DNA of 64,000 nucleotides from Comamonas sp. KCTC 72670 (lineage in GTDB: Bacteria; Myxococcota; Myxococcia; Myxococcales; Myxococcaceae). Positions 1 to 8,205 of this stretch are shown piece by piece. The first letter of the stretch is position 1. Every line of letters starts with the position of its first letter. Made by a program: the position numbers and the translations under genes. The notes beneath the pieces are model-generated. The model had not been told where the DNA came from. It did not search any database and worked only from the letters and a program-made list of their open reading frames with translations. The stretch spans positions 62,001 to 126,000 of the forward strand of contig BNCN01000010.1 in NCBI GenBank assembly GCA_014656495.1. The letters are read 5' to 3'.

Positions 1-1
1 C

Positions 2-862
2 ATCGCCGAACACGACTTCCTCCGGGACCCCATCCTCGCGAAGCCCGGCGTGCCCATCTGCGATACGCAGCTTCTCACGCGCACGGAGTACGAACGGACC
101 CTCGTCTACCAGCGCAGCCTGGAGCTGGCTCCTCGGTTCGAGCACATCATGGCCGCCCTGGTGCCCATCCGCCCCGGTCTCGTCGGAGCCCTCGCGTTCT
201 ACCGGCACGAGCGACACCCGTTCGAAGCCAAGAGCAACACCGCCCTCGCCGGCCTCATCCAGCACCTGTCGCAATCCCTGGCCAACTGCCAAGTCTACCA
301 AGACATGACCGCTGGGGCTCAGCTGCTCAAGGAGCTCTACCTCCGCAAGGACTCCGCCTTCATCCTCTGGGAGCCCCCTTCGCACGAGGTGTTCCGCTCC
401 TCGTACGCCACCACCCTGCTGGAGCGCTGGTTCCTCCCGTCGGAAATCGACGCCTCCGGACTCCCGCATGTCTTGAAGGCGCGGCTGGACGCCCTGGTTC
501 AGATGGACTCGGACGCGCGGCTCGGGAAGACCCTCTGGGTCCACAACCATCCGGATGGCTACCGCACGTGCCGGTTCCTCGAGCTGCCCGCCGGTGACGG
601 CCCGCGCCAATGGGCCCTCCTGTTGAGCGAGATTCCCCACTCCATCCCACTCCCCGCGCACATGCAGGGCGCGCTCACGGCCCGCCAGATCGACATCGCG
701 AAGGGCGTGCTCCGGAACTGGTCCAACGGGCAGATCGCCGAGGACCTCAACATCTCGGACCAGACGGTGAAGGCCCACCTGCGAACCATCTTCAAGGAGC
801 TGGGCGTCGACAGCCGCGCCGACTTCCTCTACCAGGTGGCCCACCTCAGCAAGCCGGTGTGA
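2..862 (+). CDS. LuxR-type transcriptional regulator, 5' end outside the window
   Basis: The reading frame is open to the left edge, so the gene almost certainly starts upstream; a GTG at 50 is available but lacks a convincing ribosome site. The last ~60 residues form a LuxR/GerE helix-turn-helix (LTARQIDIAKGVL, then a recognition helix ending in SDQTVKAHLRTI and KELGVDSRADF). The part before it has no recognisable receiver or autoinducer-binding signature and may be a GAF-like sensor region. The gene converges on the HDO-type enzyme gene and ends just before a strong hairpin. The DNA-binding call is secure; the signal sensed is unknown. Confidence 0.8.
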   Translation: MAEHDFLRDPILAKPGVPICDTQLLTRTEYERTLVYQRSLELAPRFEHIMAALVPIRPGLVGALAFYRHERHPFEAKSNTALAGLIQHLSQSLANCQVYQDMTAGAQLLKELYLRKDSAFILWEPPSHEVFRSSYATTLLERWFLPSEIDASGLPHVLKARLDALVQMDSDARLGKTLWVHNHPDGYRTCRFLELPAGDGPRQWALLLSEIPHSIPLPAHMQGALTARQIDIAKGVLRNWSNGQIAEDLNISDQTVKAHLRTIFKELGVDSRADFLYQVAHLSKPV

Positions 863-872
863 CGCGGCCCCC

Positions 873-909
873 GGTCCCTCGCGACGGGTGAGCTGTACCG
901 CGAGGGACC
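873..909. terminator. Hairpin between convergent genes
   Basis: Perfect 11-base inverted repeat (GGTCCCTCGCG at 873-883, complement at 899-909, 15-base loop). It lies between the stops of two convergent genes and could terminate both. No T-run follows, as is common in GC-rich myxobacteria. Confidence 0.65.
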
Positions 910-929
910 TCACGGGCGCGCAGGCGCCG

Positions 930-1640
930 CTACGTCGTGAAGGGGACGCTGGGGCCGCCGCCCTCACGGAAGATGCACGGGTAGACGCTCCGGGCGACGC
1001 GGGCCGAGAAGAGGATCGCCTCCTGGTCCTCCCGCTCCGTCAGCCCCGCGAAGATCCGCGCCATCTCCGCCACGTGGTCGCCGTCCAAAGCTCCGTGGCT
1101 GCGCAGGAACGTCACGGCCTTGTGGATGTTGGGAATGACGCCCGCGGCCTTCAGCCGCTCGGCCCACACGCCCGCCCGCGTCTGGGACAGGTACTCCAGC
1201 ACGTACGCGGTCCCCAGCGCCGCCGTCGGCACGCCCGAGCGGGACGTGAAGAAGTTCCACCCCGTATACGCCTCCACCGCCGGGCTCTTCGCCGCGGACT
1301 CCACGAACGCCTCCGAGCACCCCAGGTTCTTCAGGTCCGTCAGCAGCCACCGGTCGTGCCCCCGCTCCTCCTCGCCCTTCTGGATCAACAACTCCGCCAG
1401 CTCCGGGTGCCGCCCCTGCCGCTTCAGCCGCACGCCCGCCTCGCCGAGAATCGGCGTGCTCCAGCGAGCGTAGTGGTACGTCTGGACGAGGTAGTGGATG
1501 TAGCCCGCCTTATCCAGGGTGCCCTCCAGGAGCCGGCGGGCGTCAGGCTGCGCGTCCACCGCCGCCACCAGCGCTCGCGCCTCCACGTCCAGCGCCGCCA
1601 GCCAATTCGTCCCCACGTGGGTCTCCGCTTGAGTGTGCAC
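930..1640 (-). CDS. Haem-oxygenase-like iron-containing redox enzyme (HDO/PqqC fold)
   Basis: The 236-residue all-helical protein resembles the iron-containing redox enzyme / TENA-PqqC superfamily. Candidate metal ligands are His and Glu in the helices carrying TYHYARW, EEERGHDRWLLTD and DGDHVAEM; the E-x-x-x-H spacing in EEERGHD fits haem-oxygenase-like di-iron oxidases. The GTG start at 1640 is preceded by AGGAGA six bases away. Directly upstream on the same strand lies the relic of an acyltransferase gene (1714-1845), suggesting the enzyme once followed that acyltransferase in an operon. Substrate unknown. Confidence 0.65.
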   Translation of the reverse strand: MHTQAETHVGTNWLAALDVEARALVAAVDAQPDARRLLEGTLDKAGYIHYLVQTYHYARWSTPILGEAGVRLKRQGRHPELAELLIQKGEEERGHDRWLLTDLKNLGCSEAFVESAAKSPAVEAYTGWNFFTSRSGVPTAALGTAYVLEYLSQTRAGVWAERLKAAGVIPNIHKAVTFLRSHGALDGDHVAEMARIFAGLTEREDQEAILFSARVARSVYPCIFREGGGPSVPFTT

Positions 1641-1713
1641 GTACGTCTCCTATCGGGTGCCCTTGGGGCCCCGGTCGCTGCGTGTTGAAGGTGAAAGGAA
1701 GAAACCGCCCGCC

Positions 1714-1845
1714 TCAGGCGGCGAGACTCAGGCTGTTCTCCAACGCCCGTTCCTGCACGTCATCGGTACGCCCCTGGTCGCGAAGCGACACCGTGTCTCA
1801 CCGCCCTCACACGTTCTTTCGTCGCAGGAGACACAAGTTCGAATG
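1714..1845 (-). pseudogene. Deletion relic of an acyltransferase paralogous to the gene at 5700-6512
   Basis: On the minus strand, about 80 bases at 1764-1845 closely match the upstream region of the intact acyltransferase gene, including an identical stretch CGACGAAAGAACGTGTGAGG. They are followed by a start region (ATGACGTGCAG at 1763) that matches the intact gene's first codons. After about seven codons it joins directly to the last 11 codons of the gene (ALENSLSLAA then TGA at 1716-1714) in another frame. The middle, roughly 770 bases, is missing. The joint lies at GCGTTGG, a short sequence found in similar form near both the start and the end of the intact copy, as expected for a microhomology deletion. 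Confidence 0.8.
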
Positions 1846-2230
1846 CACCTCGAATTGGACAGGCTCCCTGTCAGGGCATGGAGTCAGACGACACCCGCGT
1901 CCACGGTCCATCTCCACGTGTGCCTACCGTCGGAGTCAATCAGGCCACCCTCGGCGTACGGCTCGAACCCAGGCGTGAGACAACCTGACGCCTGACTTCG
2001 ACATCATCGCGCGAGCACGCGCACGCCATCAGTCGCTCCGAGCCAGGAGACACAATGTGTTTCATGGAAGGGCCGCTGACCGACGCCACCACGCAAAGAA
2101 AAATCGCGTCATGCGGCAATGACTCGCGGACCCACGTCTCGCGACCTTGTCCACGTCAGAGACAGACAGCAAGATGCCGCCGCCGCACCGTCTGTCTCGT
2201 CGTGTCCTCCCCCAAGGAAAGTACAAACAG
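1846..2230. other. Non-coding stretch upstream of the DUF4082 gene
   Basis: Apart from the acyltransferase relic to its left, this region has no credible gene. It is somewhat less GC-rich than its surroundings and should contain the promoter and 5' leader of the DUF4082 gene. No clear promoter boxes could be assigned by eye. Confidence 0.4.
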
Positions 2231-5200
2231 ATGACCGACTCGAAGCCACGACCCCCTGGGGTCTCACGGCAGCCCTGCGCCCATGCATTGGCGCTGCTCG
2301 CGACTGTCCTGCTCGCGCTGCCCACGGCCGTGCACGCCCAGCCGACATTCACCCTGTTCGCCCCGACCTCCACCCCCGCCGTCCCCTCCGTCACCAACGA
2401 CTTCGCCCCGGTGGAGCTGGGCGTGAAGTTCCAGTCCGACATCGACGGCGACATCCTCGGCATCCGCTTCTACAAGGGCGCGGCCAACACCGGCACCCAC
2501 GTGGGGAGCCTCTGGAGCGCCGCCGGTGTGCGCCTCGCCTTCGCGACCTTCACCGGAGAGACGGCCTCGGGTTGGCAGGAGGTGTCTTTCTCCACGCCCG
2601 TGCGCATCAACGCCAACACCACGTATGTCGCCTCGTACCACGCGCCCGGCGGCGCCTACGGCTTCACCAGCGCGGGACTTGCCTCGGCCGTGGACGCCCC
2701 GCCCCTCCATGCGCTCGCGGGCGCCGCCAGCGGCGGCAACGGTGTCTTCACCTACGGCGCCGCGGGCTCCTTCCCCAGCACCAGCTTCGGCGATTCGAAC
2801 TACTGGGTGGACGTGGTCTTCCGCCCGGCCGAGCCCGTCACCCTGTGGCCCCCCACCGCCGCGCCCGCCGTCGCCTCCGTCACCAACGACTCCGCCCCCG
2901 TGGAGCTGGGCGTGAAGTTCAAGACGAACGTGAGCGGAAACGTGTTGGGCGTGCGCTTCTACAAGGGCGCGGCCAACACCGGCACCCACGTGGGGAGCCT
3001 CTGGAGCGCCAATGGGCAGCGCCTGGCCTTCGCCACCTTCACCTCCGAGACGGCCACAGGCTGGCAAGAGGTGACGTTCTCCTCGCCTGTCGTCATCGCC
3101 GCCAACACCACCTACGTCGCCTCGTACCACGCCCCTGTTGGAGCGTACGCCTTCGACAACGGCGGCCTCGCCAGTGGACATGACGCCCCACCCCTGTTCG
3201 CGTTGCCCGGCAGCACCAGCGGCGGCAACGGTGTCTTCACCTACGGCGCCGCGGGCTCCTTCCCCATCAACAGCTTCGGCAATGCCAACTACTGGGTGGA
3301 CGTCGTCTTCCAAGCCACTGGAGCGGTGCCCCCGACGCAGCCCCCGGGCAACACCTTCCGTCTCTTCGCCCCCACCGCCACGCCCGGCACCCCCACCACC
3401 CCGGACACCGCCGCCATCGAGCTGGGCGTGAAGTTCCGCGCGGACGTGGACGGACAGGTGACGGGCGTGCGCTTCTACAAGGGCGGTGGCAACAACGGCA
3501 CGCACGTGGGCAATCTGTGGAGCGCCACGGGCCAGCCGCTCGCCACCGCCACCTTCACCCACGAGACGGCTGTCGGCTGGCAGGAGGTGACCTTCTCCAC
3601 CCCCGTCGACATCACCGCCGGCACCCCCTACGTGGCGTCGTACTTCGCGCCGCTCGGCGGCTACTCGTTCGACAGCAACGGCCTGGCCACGGGCGTGTCC
3701 GCCCCACCGCTGCACGCCCTGCCCGGCGCCACCACCGCGGGAGGCAATGGCGTCTTCGCCTATGCCTCCACGTCCACGTTCCCCAACGGCAGCCACCAGA
3801 ACGCCAACTACTGGGTGGACGTCGTCTTCGAGCCGTACGGACCGCCGCCGCGTCCGGGCGTCCACGGCGCCGGCCCCGTGCTGGTGGCCACCGCGCCTGG
3901 CAATCCCTTCACTGACTACCTGCGCGAAATCCTGGAGGCCGAGGGCATCGCGGCCTTCGCCACCACCGATGCCGGCAACCTGGGCGTCACCGTCTCGCTC
4001 GATGACTACCAGGTGCTGGTGCTCGGCGAACAGACGCTGAGCGCGGCCCAGGTGACGCTCATCACGAACTGGGTCACCGCCGGCGGCAGCCTCATCGCCC
4101 TGCGGCCCGCGGCGAACCTCCAGTCGCTGCTCGGACTCAACGCCGCGCAGGGCACGCAAGCCCATGGCTACATTCGCGTCCATGACACCCAGGCCCCGGG
4201 CCTGGGCATCACCGCGGAGACGATGCAGTATCACGGGGTCGCGGACAGGCGCACGGTGGTTGCCGGCACGCGCACCGTCGCCACGCTCTACACGGACGCC
4301 ACCAGCCCGACGACGTTCACCGCCATCAGCCAGCGCAGCGTGGGCAGCGGCACCGCCACGGCCTTCATGTATGACCTGGCGAAGTCTGTCATCTACACGC
4401 GGCAGGGCAACCCGGCGTGGCAGGGGCAGAACCGGGACGGCTCGTCCATTGGCCCGGGCACGCGCGCCAACGACATGTTCTACGGCAACGCGTCCTTCGA
4501 TCCGCAGCCGGACTGGGTGAACCTGGCCAAGGTCCAGATTCCCCAGGCGGACGAGCAGCAACGCCTGCTCGCCAACGTGATGCACCAGACGAGCACCACG
4601 CCGCTGCCGCGCCTCTGGTACTTCCCCAACGCCAAGAAGGCCGTCGTGGTGATGACGGGCGACGGACACCCGGGTGGCGCCTCCGCCCAGCGCTGGAACC
4701 AGTACCTCGCGGACAGCCCCACCGGCTGCAGCGTGGACGACTGGGAGTGCATCCGAGGCACCATCTACGACTACGAGGGGGGACTGAGCGCCACCCAGGC
4801 CAGCAGCTACGTGGCCCAGGGCTTCGAGTACGCCCTGCACCTCAACACCGGCTGCGCGGACTACACGGCCAACACGTTGGATCCGAACTTCTTCACGCCG
4901 CAGCTCGCCAGCTTCGCGGCCGCCTTCCCCGCCGTCCCCGCGCCCGTCACGAACCGCACGCACTGCATCGCGTTCAGCGACTGGTCCACCCAGCCCAAGG
5001 TGTCGCGGCGGCACGGCATCCGGCTGGATACCAACTACTACTACTGGCCTGACTACTGGGTGCAGGACCGCCCGGGCCTGTTCACCGGCTCCGGCCTGGC
5101 CATGCGCTTCGCGGACCTGGACGGCGCGCCGCTGGACGTCTACCAGCTCGCCACGCAGCTGACGGACGAGTCCGGCCAGTCCTACCCGCTGCACATCGAC

Positions 5201-5617
5201 ACGCTGCTGAGCAACGCGCTGGGCCCCCAGGGCTACTACGGCGCCTTCACCGCCAACATGCACGTCGACTCGCAGCCGTCGGCGGGCTCCGCCGGTTCGG
5301 CCGCCATCATCGCGTCCGCCAGGCGTGACGGCGTACCCGTCATCACCGCGAAGCAGCTCCTGGAGTGGCTCGATGCCCGCGAGGCCACCCAGGTGTCCAG
5401 CGTGGCCTTCACCGGAACCGTGCTCACCTTCGACCTCACGAGCCCCGCGCGCAACCTGTCCCTCATGGTGCCCACGCGCACCACGGCAGGCCGCACGCTG
5501 CAGTCCGTCACCCGCGGGGGCGCCGCCGTGCCGACGGTGACGCGCACCATCAAGGGCGTGGACTTCGCCTTCGTCGACGGCGCCCTGGCCGGCACCTACA
5601 CCGCCACGTACAACTGA
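2231..5617 (+). CDS. Secreted protein with three DUF4082 domains and a deacetylase-like C-terminal half
   Basis: The ATG at 2231 was chosen because AAGGAAAG sits eight bases upstream and a good signal peptide follows (basic start, ALALLATVLLALP, cleavage near VHAQ); an in-frame ATG at 2147 would place the signal internally. Three DUF4082 units cover about residues 40-197, 203-361 and 376-535, each with the FYKG...THVG.LWS core and ending YWVDVVF. Residues ~550-690 look like a flavodoxin/ThuA-like alpha/beta domain (VLVATAPGNPFTDYL...). The remainder includes KKAVVVMTGDGHPGG, a Cys/His-bearing segment and HGIRLDTNYYYWP, reminiscent of NodB-type polysaccharide deacetylases. DUF4082 usually accompanies extracellular carbohydrate-active proteins. 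Function is inferred only. Confidence 0.75.
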   Translation: MTDSKPRPPGVSRQPCAHALALLATVLLALPTAVHAQPTFTLFAPTSTPAVPSVTNDFAPVELGVKFQSDIDGDILGIRFYKGAANTGTHVGSLWSAAGVRLAFATFTGETASGWQEVSFSTPVRINANTTYVASYHAPGGAYGFTSAGLASAVDAPPLHALAGAASGGNGVFTYGAAGSFPSTSFGDSNYWVDVVFRPAEPVTLWPPTAAPAVASVTNDSAPVELGVKFKTNVSGNVLGVRFYKGAANTGTHVGSLWSANGQRLAFATFTSETATGWQEVTFSSPVVIAANTTYVASYHAPVGAYAFDNGGLASGHDAPPLFALPGSTSGGNGVFTYGAAGSFPINSFGNANYWVDVVFQATGAVPPTQPPGNTFRLFAPTATPGTPTTPDTAAIELGVKFRADVDGQVTGVRFYKGGGNNGTHVGNLWSATGQPLATATFTHETAVGWQEVTFSTPVDITAGTPYVASYFAPLGGYSFDSNGLATGVSAPPLHALPGATTAGGNGVFAYASTSTFPNGSHQNANYWVDVVFEPYGPPPRPGVHGAGPVLVATAPGNPFTDYLREILEAEGIAAFATTDAGNLGVTVSLDDYQVLVLGEQTLSAAQVTLITNWVTAGGSLIALRPAANLQSLLGLNAAQGTQAHGYIRVHDTQAPGLGITAETMQYHGVADRRTVVAGTRTVATLYTDATSPTTFTAISQRSVGSGTATAFMYDLAKSVIYTRQGNPAWQGQNRDGSSIGPGTRANDMFYGNASFDPQPDWVNLAKVQIPQADEQQRLLANVMHQTSTTPLPRLWYFPNAKKAVVVMTGDGHPGGASAQRWNQYLADSPTGCSVDDWECIRGTIYDYEGGLSATQASSYVAQGFEYALHLNTGCADYTANTLDPNFFTPQLASFAAAFPAVPAPVTNRTHCIAFSDWSTQPKVSRRHGIRLDTNYYYWPDYWVQDRPGLFTGSGLAMRFADLDGAPLDVYQLATQLTDESGQSYPLHIDTLLSNALGPQGYYGAFTANMHVDSQPSAGSAGSAAIIASARRDGVPVITAKQLLEWLDAREATQVSSVAFTGTVLTFDLTSPARNLSLMVPTRTTAGRTLQSVTRGGAAVPTVTRTIKGVDFAFVDGALAGTYTATYN

Positions 5618-5651
5618 GACGCTCGCGCCCTCCAAGGCGCGTCCACTTCCG

Positions 5652-5682
5652 GGGCCCGGCGCGGAGAATTCGCGTCGGGCCC
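5652..5682. terminator. Hairpin between convergent genes
   Basis: A 12-base stem (GGGCCCGGCGCG at 5652-5663 pairing with 5671-5682, one G-U pair, seven-base loop) lies between the DUF4082 gene and the convergent acyltransferase gene. It probably terminates both. Confidence 0.6.
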
Positions 5683-5699
5683 TGTACCGGCCCCAGGGC

Positions 5700-6512
5700 C
5701 TACGCGGCGAGATTCAGGCCGTTCTCCAGCGCGTGGAAGCGCGCCACGGAGTCCGCCGGGACTTCATCGAGGGCCATGACGAGCGGCAGCGTGAACCACT
5801 GGAAGTACGTGTCGTAGAGCGGCTCCGCGATGAAGCGCGCGCCCATCGTCCTGGCGAAGAGCGAGGGCGCCCGGGGCAGCCGCAGCTCGTCCCACAGGCC
5901 CTGCGCCGCCTTCGCCCGCTCCCCCGGCGTGTAGAAGGGATTGCGGGGCTGCACCGGGGCCCGGCACGGTTCGGACACGGCCACGCGCCAGCGCGGACTC
6001 AGCCATCCCCGGTGGGCCGCCACCTGCCAGGAGAGGCGCGCGTCCTCGGGCGAGTCCGTCTCCAGGTTCGCGGACGCGATCCAGTGCGTCACCCCGCGCC
6101 GCCGGCTCTCCGCGTACATGCCCGCCTGCAGCCACGTGACGGCCTCCGAGCGCCGCCACTTCGGCAACACGCAGAAGCGCGACGGCTCCGCGAACACACG
6201 GCCTGGCCGAAGCAGGCCGGAGAGGTCCACGCGCTGCTCCATCTCGAGCCCCGCCTTCACGCCCAGGTTCGCCGCCACCTCCGCGTTGGGCAGCGCCACC
6301 CGCATGGTCGCCACCGGCTCGTTGCCGACGTAGACGAGCACGTGCACCGTGGTGTCGAGCGTGTCGACGCAGGTCACCTCCCGCCGAGACAGCGCGGACT
6401 GCTCGGGCAGCAAGCCCATCTCTCCGCCGAAGACAGCCCAGCGGATGCGAGCCACGTCATCGAGCTCCCGCTGGGTGGAAGCAACACGCCAACGCCATTG
6501 TCTGCACGTCAT
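5700..6512 (-). CDS. N-acyltransferase of the GNAT/autoinducer-synthase superfamily
   Basis: 270 residues from the ATG at 6512, which has AGGAGA seven bases upstream; the longer open frame to 6668 lacks this. Features typical of the AHL-synthase/N-acyl-amino-acid-synthase branch are an Arg-rich start helix with RIRWAVFGGEMGLLP, an acidic segment DTLDTTVHVLVYVGNEPVATMR, and the central ExxRFCVLPxxRRS strand-loop. The family moves acyl groups from acyl-ACP or acyl-CoA to an amine. A gutted second copy with the same leader lies at 1714-1845. The product, possibly an N-acyl amino acid or signal lipid, cannot be read from sequence. Confidence 0.65.
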   Translation of the reverse strand: MTCRQWRWRVASTQRELDDVARIRWAVFGGEMGLLPEQSALSRREVTCVDTLDTTVHVLVYVGNEPVATMRVALPNAEVAANLGVKAGLEMEQRVDLSGLLRPGRVFAEPSRFCVLPKWRRSEAVTWLQAGMYAESRRRGVTHWIASANLETDSPEDARLSWQVAAHRGWLSPRWRVAVSEPCRAPVQPRNPFYTPGERAKAAQGLWDELRLPRAPSLFARTMGARFIAEPLYDTYFQWFTLPLVMALDEVPADSVARFHALENGLNLAA

Positions 6513-6733
6513 GGGGACTCTCCTGGTAGCGAGGCGGGCCGGTGTCTCGCCGCCCTCACACGTTCTTTCGTCGCGGGAGCCCCGAGTTCGAATGAGGTCT
6601 CGAGGAGAACATCGCGCCTGGGCGAGGGGCATCGAGGAACCGGCGTCGCTCCCTCCGCGGTGCCCCACCGCGAATTGACCCTGTGTCGACTGCCTCCATA
6701 AGGTGCGGGCTCACTCCTTGAAGGATCATCGGG

Positions 6734-8176
6734 ATGCATCACCCGTTCGTTGCCGTCCTCGTCTGCGCGCTCGTCGCCGCTCCACTGGCAGCGACCGCTG
6801 CGGGCACCGAGCTGACCACCCGCCTCGACGCCCAACTGGAGCGCAACCGCGCGCGCTACGGTATCGCCGGACAGGCCGTCCTGATTCGCCACAACGGCAA
6901 GCTCGTCTATCAGGCCGCCCACGGCGAGAAGGACGTCGAGCGCCACGCGCCTGTCTCCGCCGATACCGTGTTCGACGCCTATTCGCTGGCCAAGCTGCTG
7001 ACGAGCACGTTGGTGTTACAGCTCATTGAGCAGGGGCACCTCGAACTGGATGCACCGGTCAGCCGCTACCTGCCGAACCTGCCCGTGGCGTGGCAGCCGG
7101 TCAGCGTGCGCCACTTCCTCAACCACAGCTCCGGCGTCCCCGAGTACTTCGAGGTTCACCAGGGGGCCGTGGTATCGAAGGGCAAGGCCGGGTTCCCCCC
7201 CACGCTGGACGCCGTGTTCGCGAGCCTCTCCGACACACCGATGCGGTTCGCCACGGGCAGCAGCAACCGGTACACGCAGACCAACTTCCTGGTGCTGACC
7301 GCGCTGTTGCAGGCGCATTACCGCCAGCCCTACGCGGCCATCGTGCGCCAGCGCATCCTGAAGCCACTGCGCCTGCGTGACACCTGGCTGGGGCCTTCCG
7401 GGGTGCCGGCCGCACGTCTGGCCACCGCGTACATCGGGAAGGACGGCGCGCTGCGACGGGAAGACGATTTCGCCTGGCCCGCATATGCGCAGGGTCACGC
7501 CGGCCTGCACACCACCGTCGGCGACCTCGATCGTTTCCTGCAAGCGCTGGCCGCCGGAAAGCTGGTGCGCCGGGCGACGCTGCAGCACCTGCTACAGCCA
7601 CACCCGCTCAGCACGGGGCGCAACAGTGGGTTCGTCAGTGGTTGGGAGGTGGGCCAGAGCGGTGACTACCGGCAGGTGGGCCATGACGGCGGGACCCGTG
7701 TCCGCGCGCGGCTGCTGTTCAAGGACACGCTGGCGGGAGATACCTGGAGCTTCGTCTATTTCACCAACGGCAGCGCGCGCAATGTCTGGTCACGCACGCT
7801 GGTGGACAGCGCCATGGCGCAGGTCGCGCCGCGGCTGTTTCCACGCGAGACGCTGTCCGAGCGCATGTACACCCATGCCCTCGCCAACGAGGGCAGCGAT
7901 GACACGGCGCTGAAGACCTGGCTGCGTGACGGCAGCGGCATCCCCGCGAAGGAGCTGGAGCGAGAGCTCAACAACGCCGGCCACGCCATCCGCGAGAATC
8001 TCGGCGATCGCCCAGCGTTGCGGGTCTTCACCCTCAACACCCAACTCCATCCGCAATCAGCAAATGCTTGGGACAGCCTGGCTGAATGCCACGCCGCCCT
8101 GGGCGACGCGGACACAGCGGCCGCGCTGTACGCGAAGTCGCGGCAACTGGCCGAAGCCGCGAAGGCGAAGCCGTAA
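6734..8176 (+). CDS. Secreted serine hydrolase, class C beta-lactamase/esterase family
   Basis: Signal peptide at residues 1-23 (VAVLVCALVAAPLAATAAG). The nucleophile motif S-x-x-K is SLAK at 84-87. The second motif is Y180-T-Q, where most relatives have Y-x-N, so it is slightly degenerate. The third motif corresponds to GHDGGT near 316. About 100 residues follow the catalytic domain and end in a TPR-like helix pair (AWDSLAECHAALGDADTAAALY). AAGGA precedes the ATG. Such proteins act as periplasmic or extracellular esterases, DD-peptidases or peptidases, rarely as true beta-lactamases. It converges on the 8206 gene. Confidence 0.85.
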   Translation: MHHPFVAVLVCALVAAPLAATAAGTELTTRLDAQLERNRARYGIAGQAVLIRHNGKLVYQAAHGEKDVERHAPVSADTVFDAYSLAKLLTSTLVLQLIEQGHLELDAPVSRYLPNLPVAWQPVSVRHFLNHSSGVPEYFEVHQGAVVSKGKAGFPPTLDAVFASLSDTPMRFATGSSNRYTQTNFLVLTALLQAHYRQPYAAIVRQRILKPLRLRDTWLGPSGVPAARLATAYIGKDGALRREDDFAWPAYAQGHAGLHTTVGDLDRFLQALAAGKLVRRATLQHLLQPHPLSTGRNSGFVSGWEVGQSGDYRQVGHDGGTRVRARLLFKDTLAGDTWSFVYFTNGSARNVWSRTLVDSAMAQVAPRLFPRETLSERMYTHALANEGSDDTALKTWLRDGSGIPAKELERELNNAGHAIRENLGDRPALRVFTLNTQLHPQSANAWDSLAECHAALGDADTAAALYAKSRQLAEAAKAKP

Positions 8177-8205
8177 CCTCGCTGCCAGTCCAGGGCGTCG
8201 TCGCG

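Noticed and set aside
2264..5635. A 1123-residue open frame antisense to the DUF4082 gene
   Set aside because: No domains, heavily Arg/Gly/Val-rich, and exactly opposite a gene with signal peptide and repeats.
6734..8176. A true beta-lactamase resistance gene
   Set aside because: The S-x-x-K fold is present, but the Y-x-N motif is degenerate (YTQ) and the length exceeds class C enzymes; an esterase or peptidase role is more likely.
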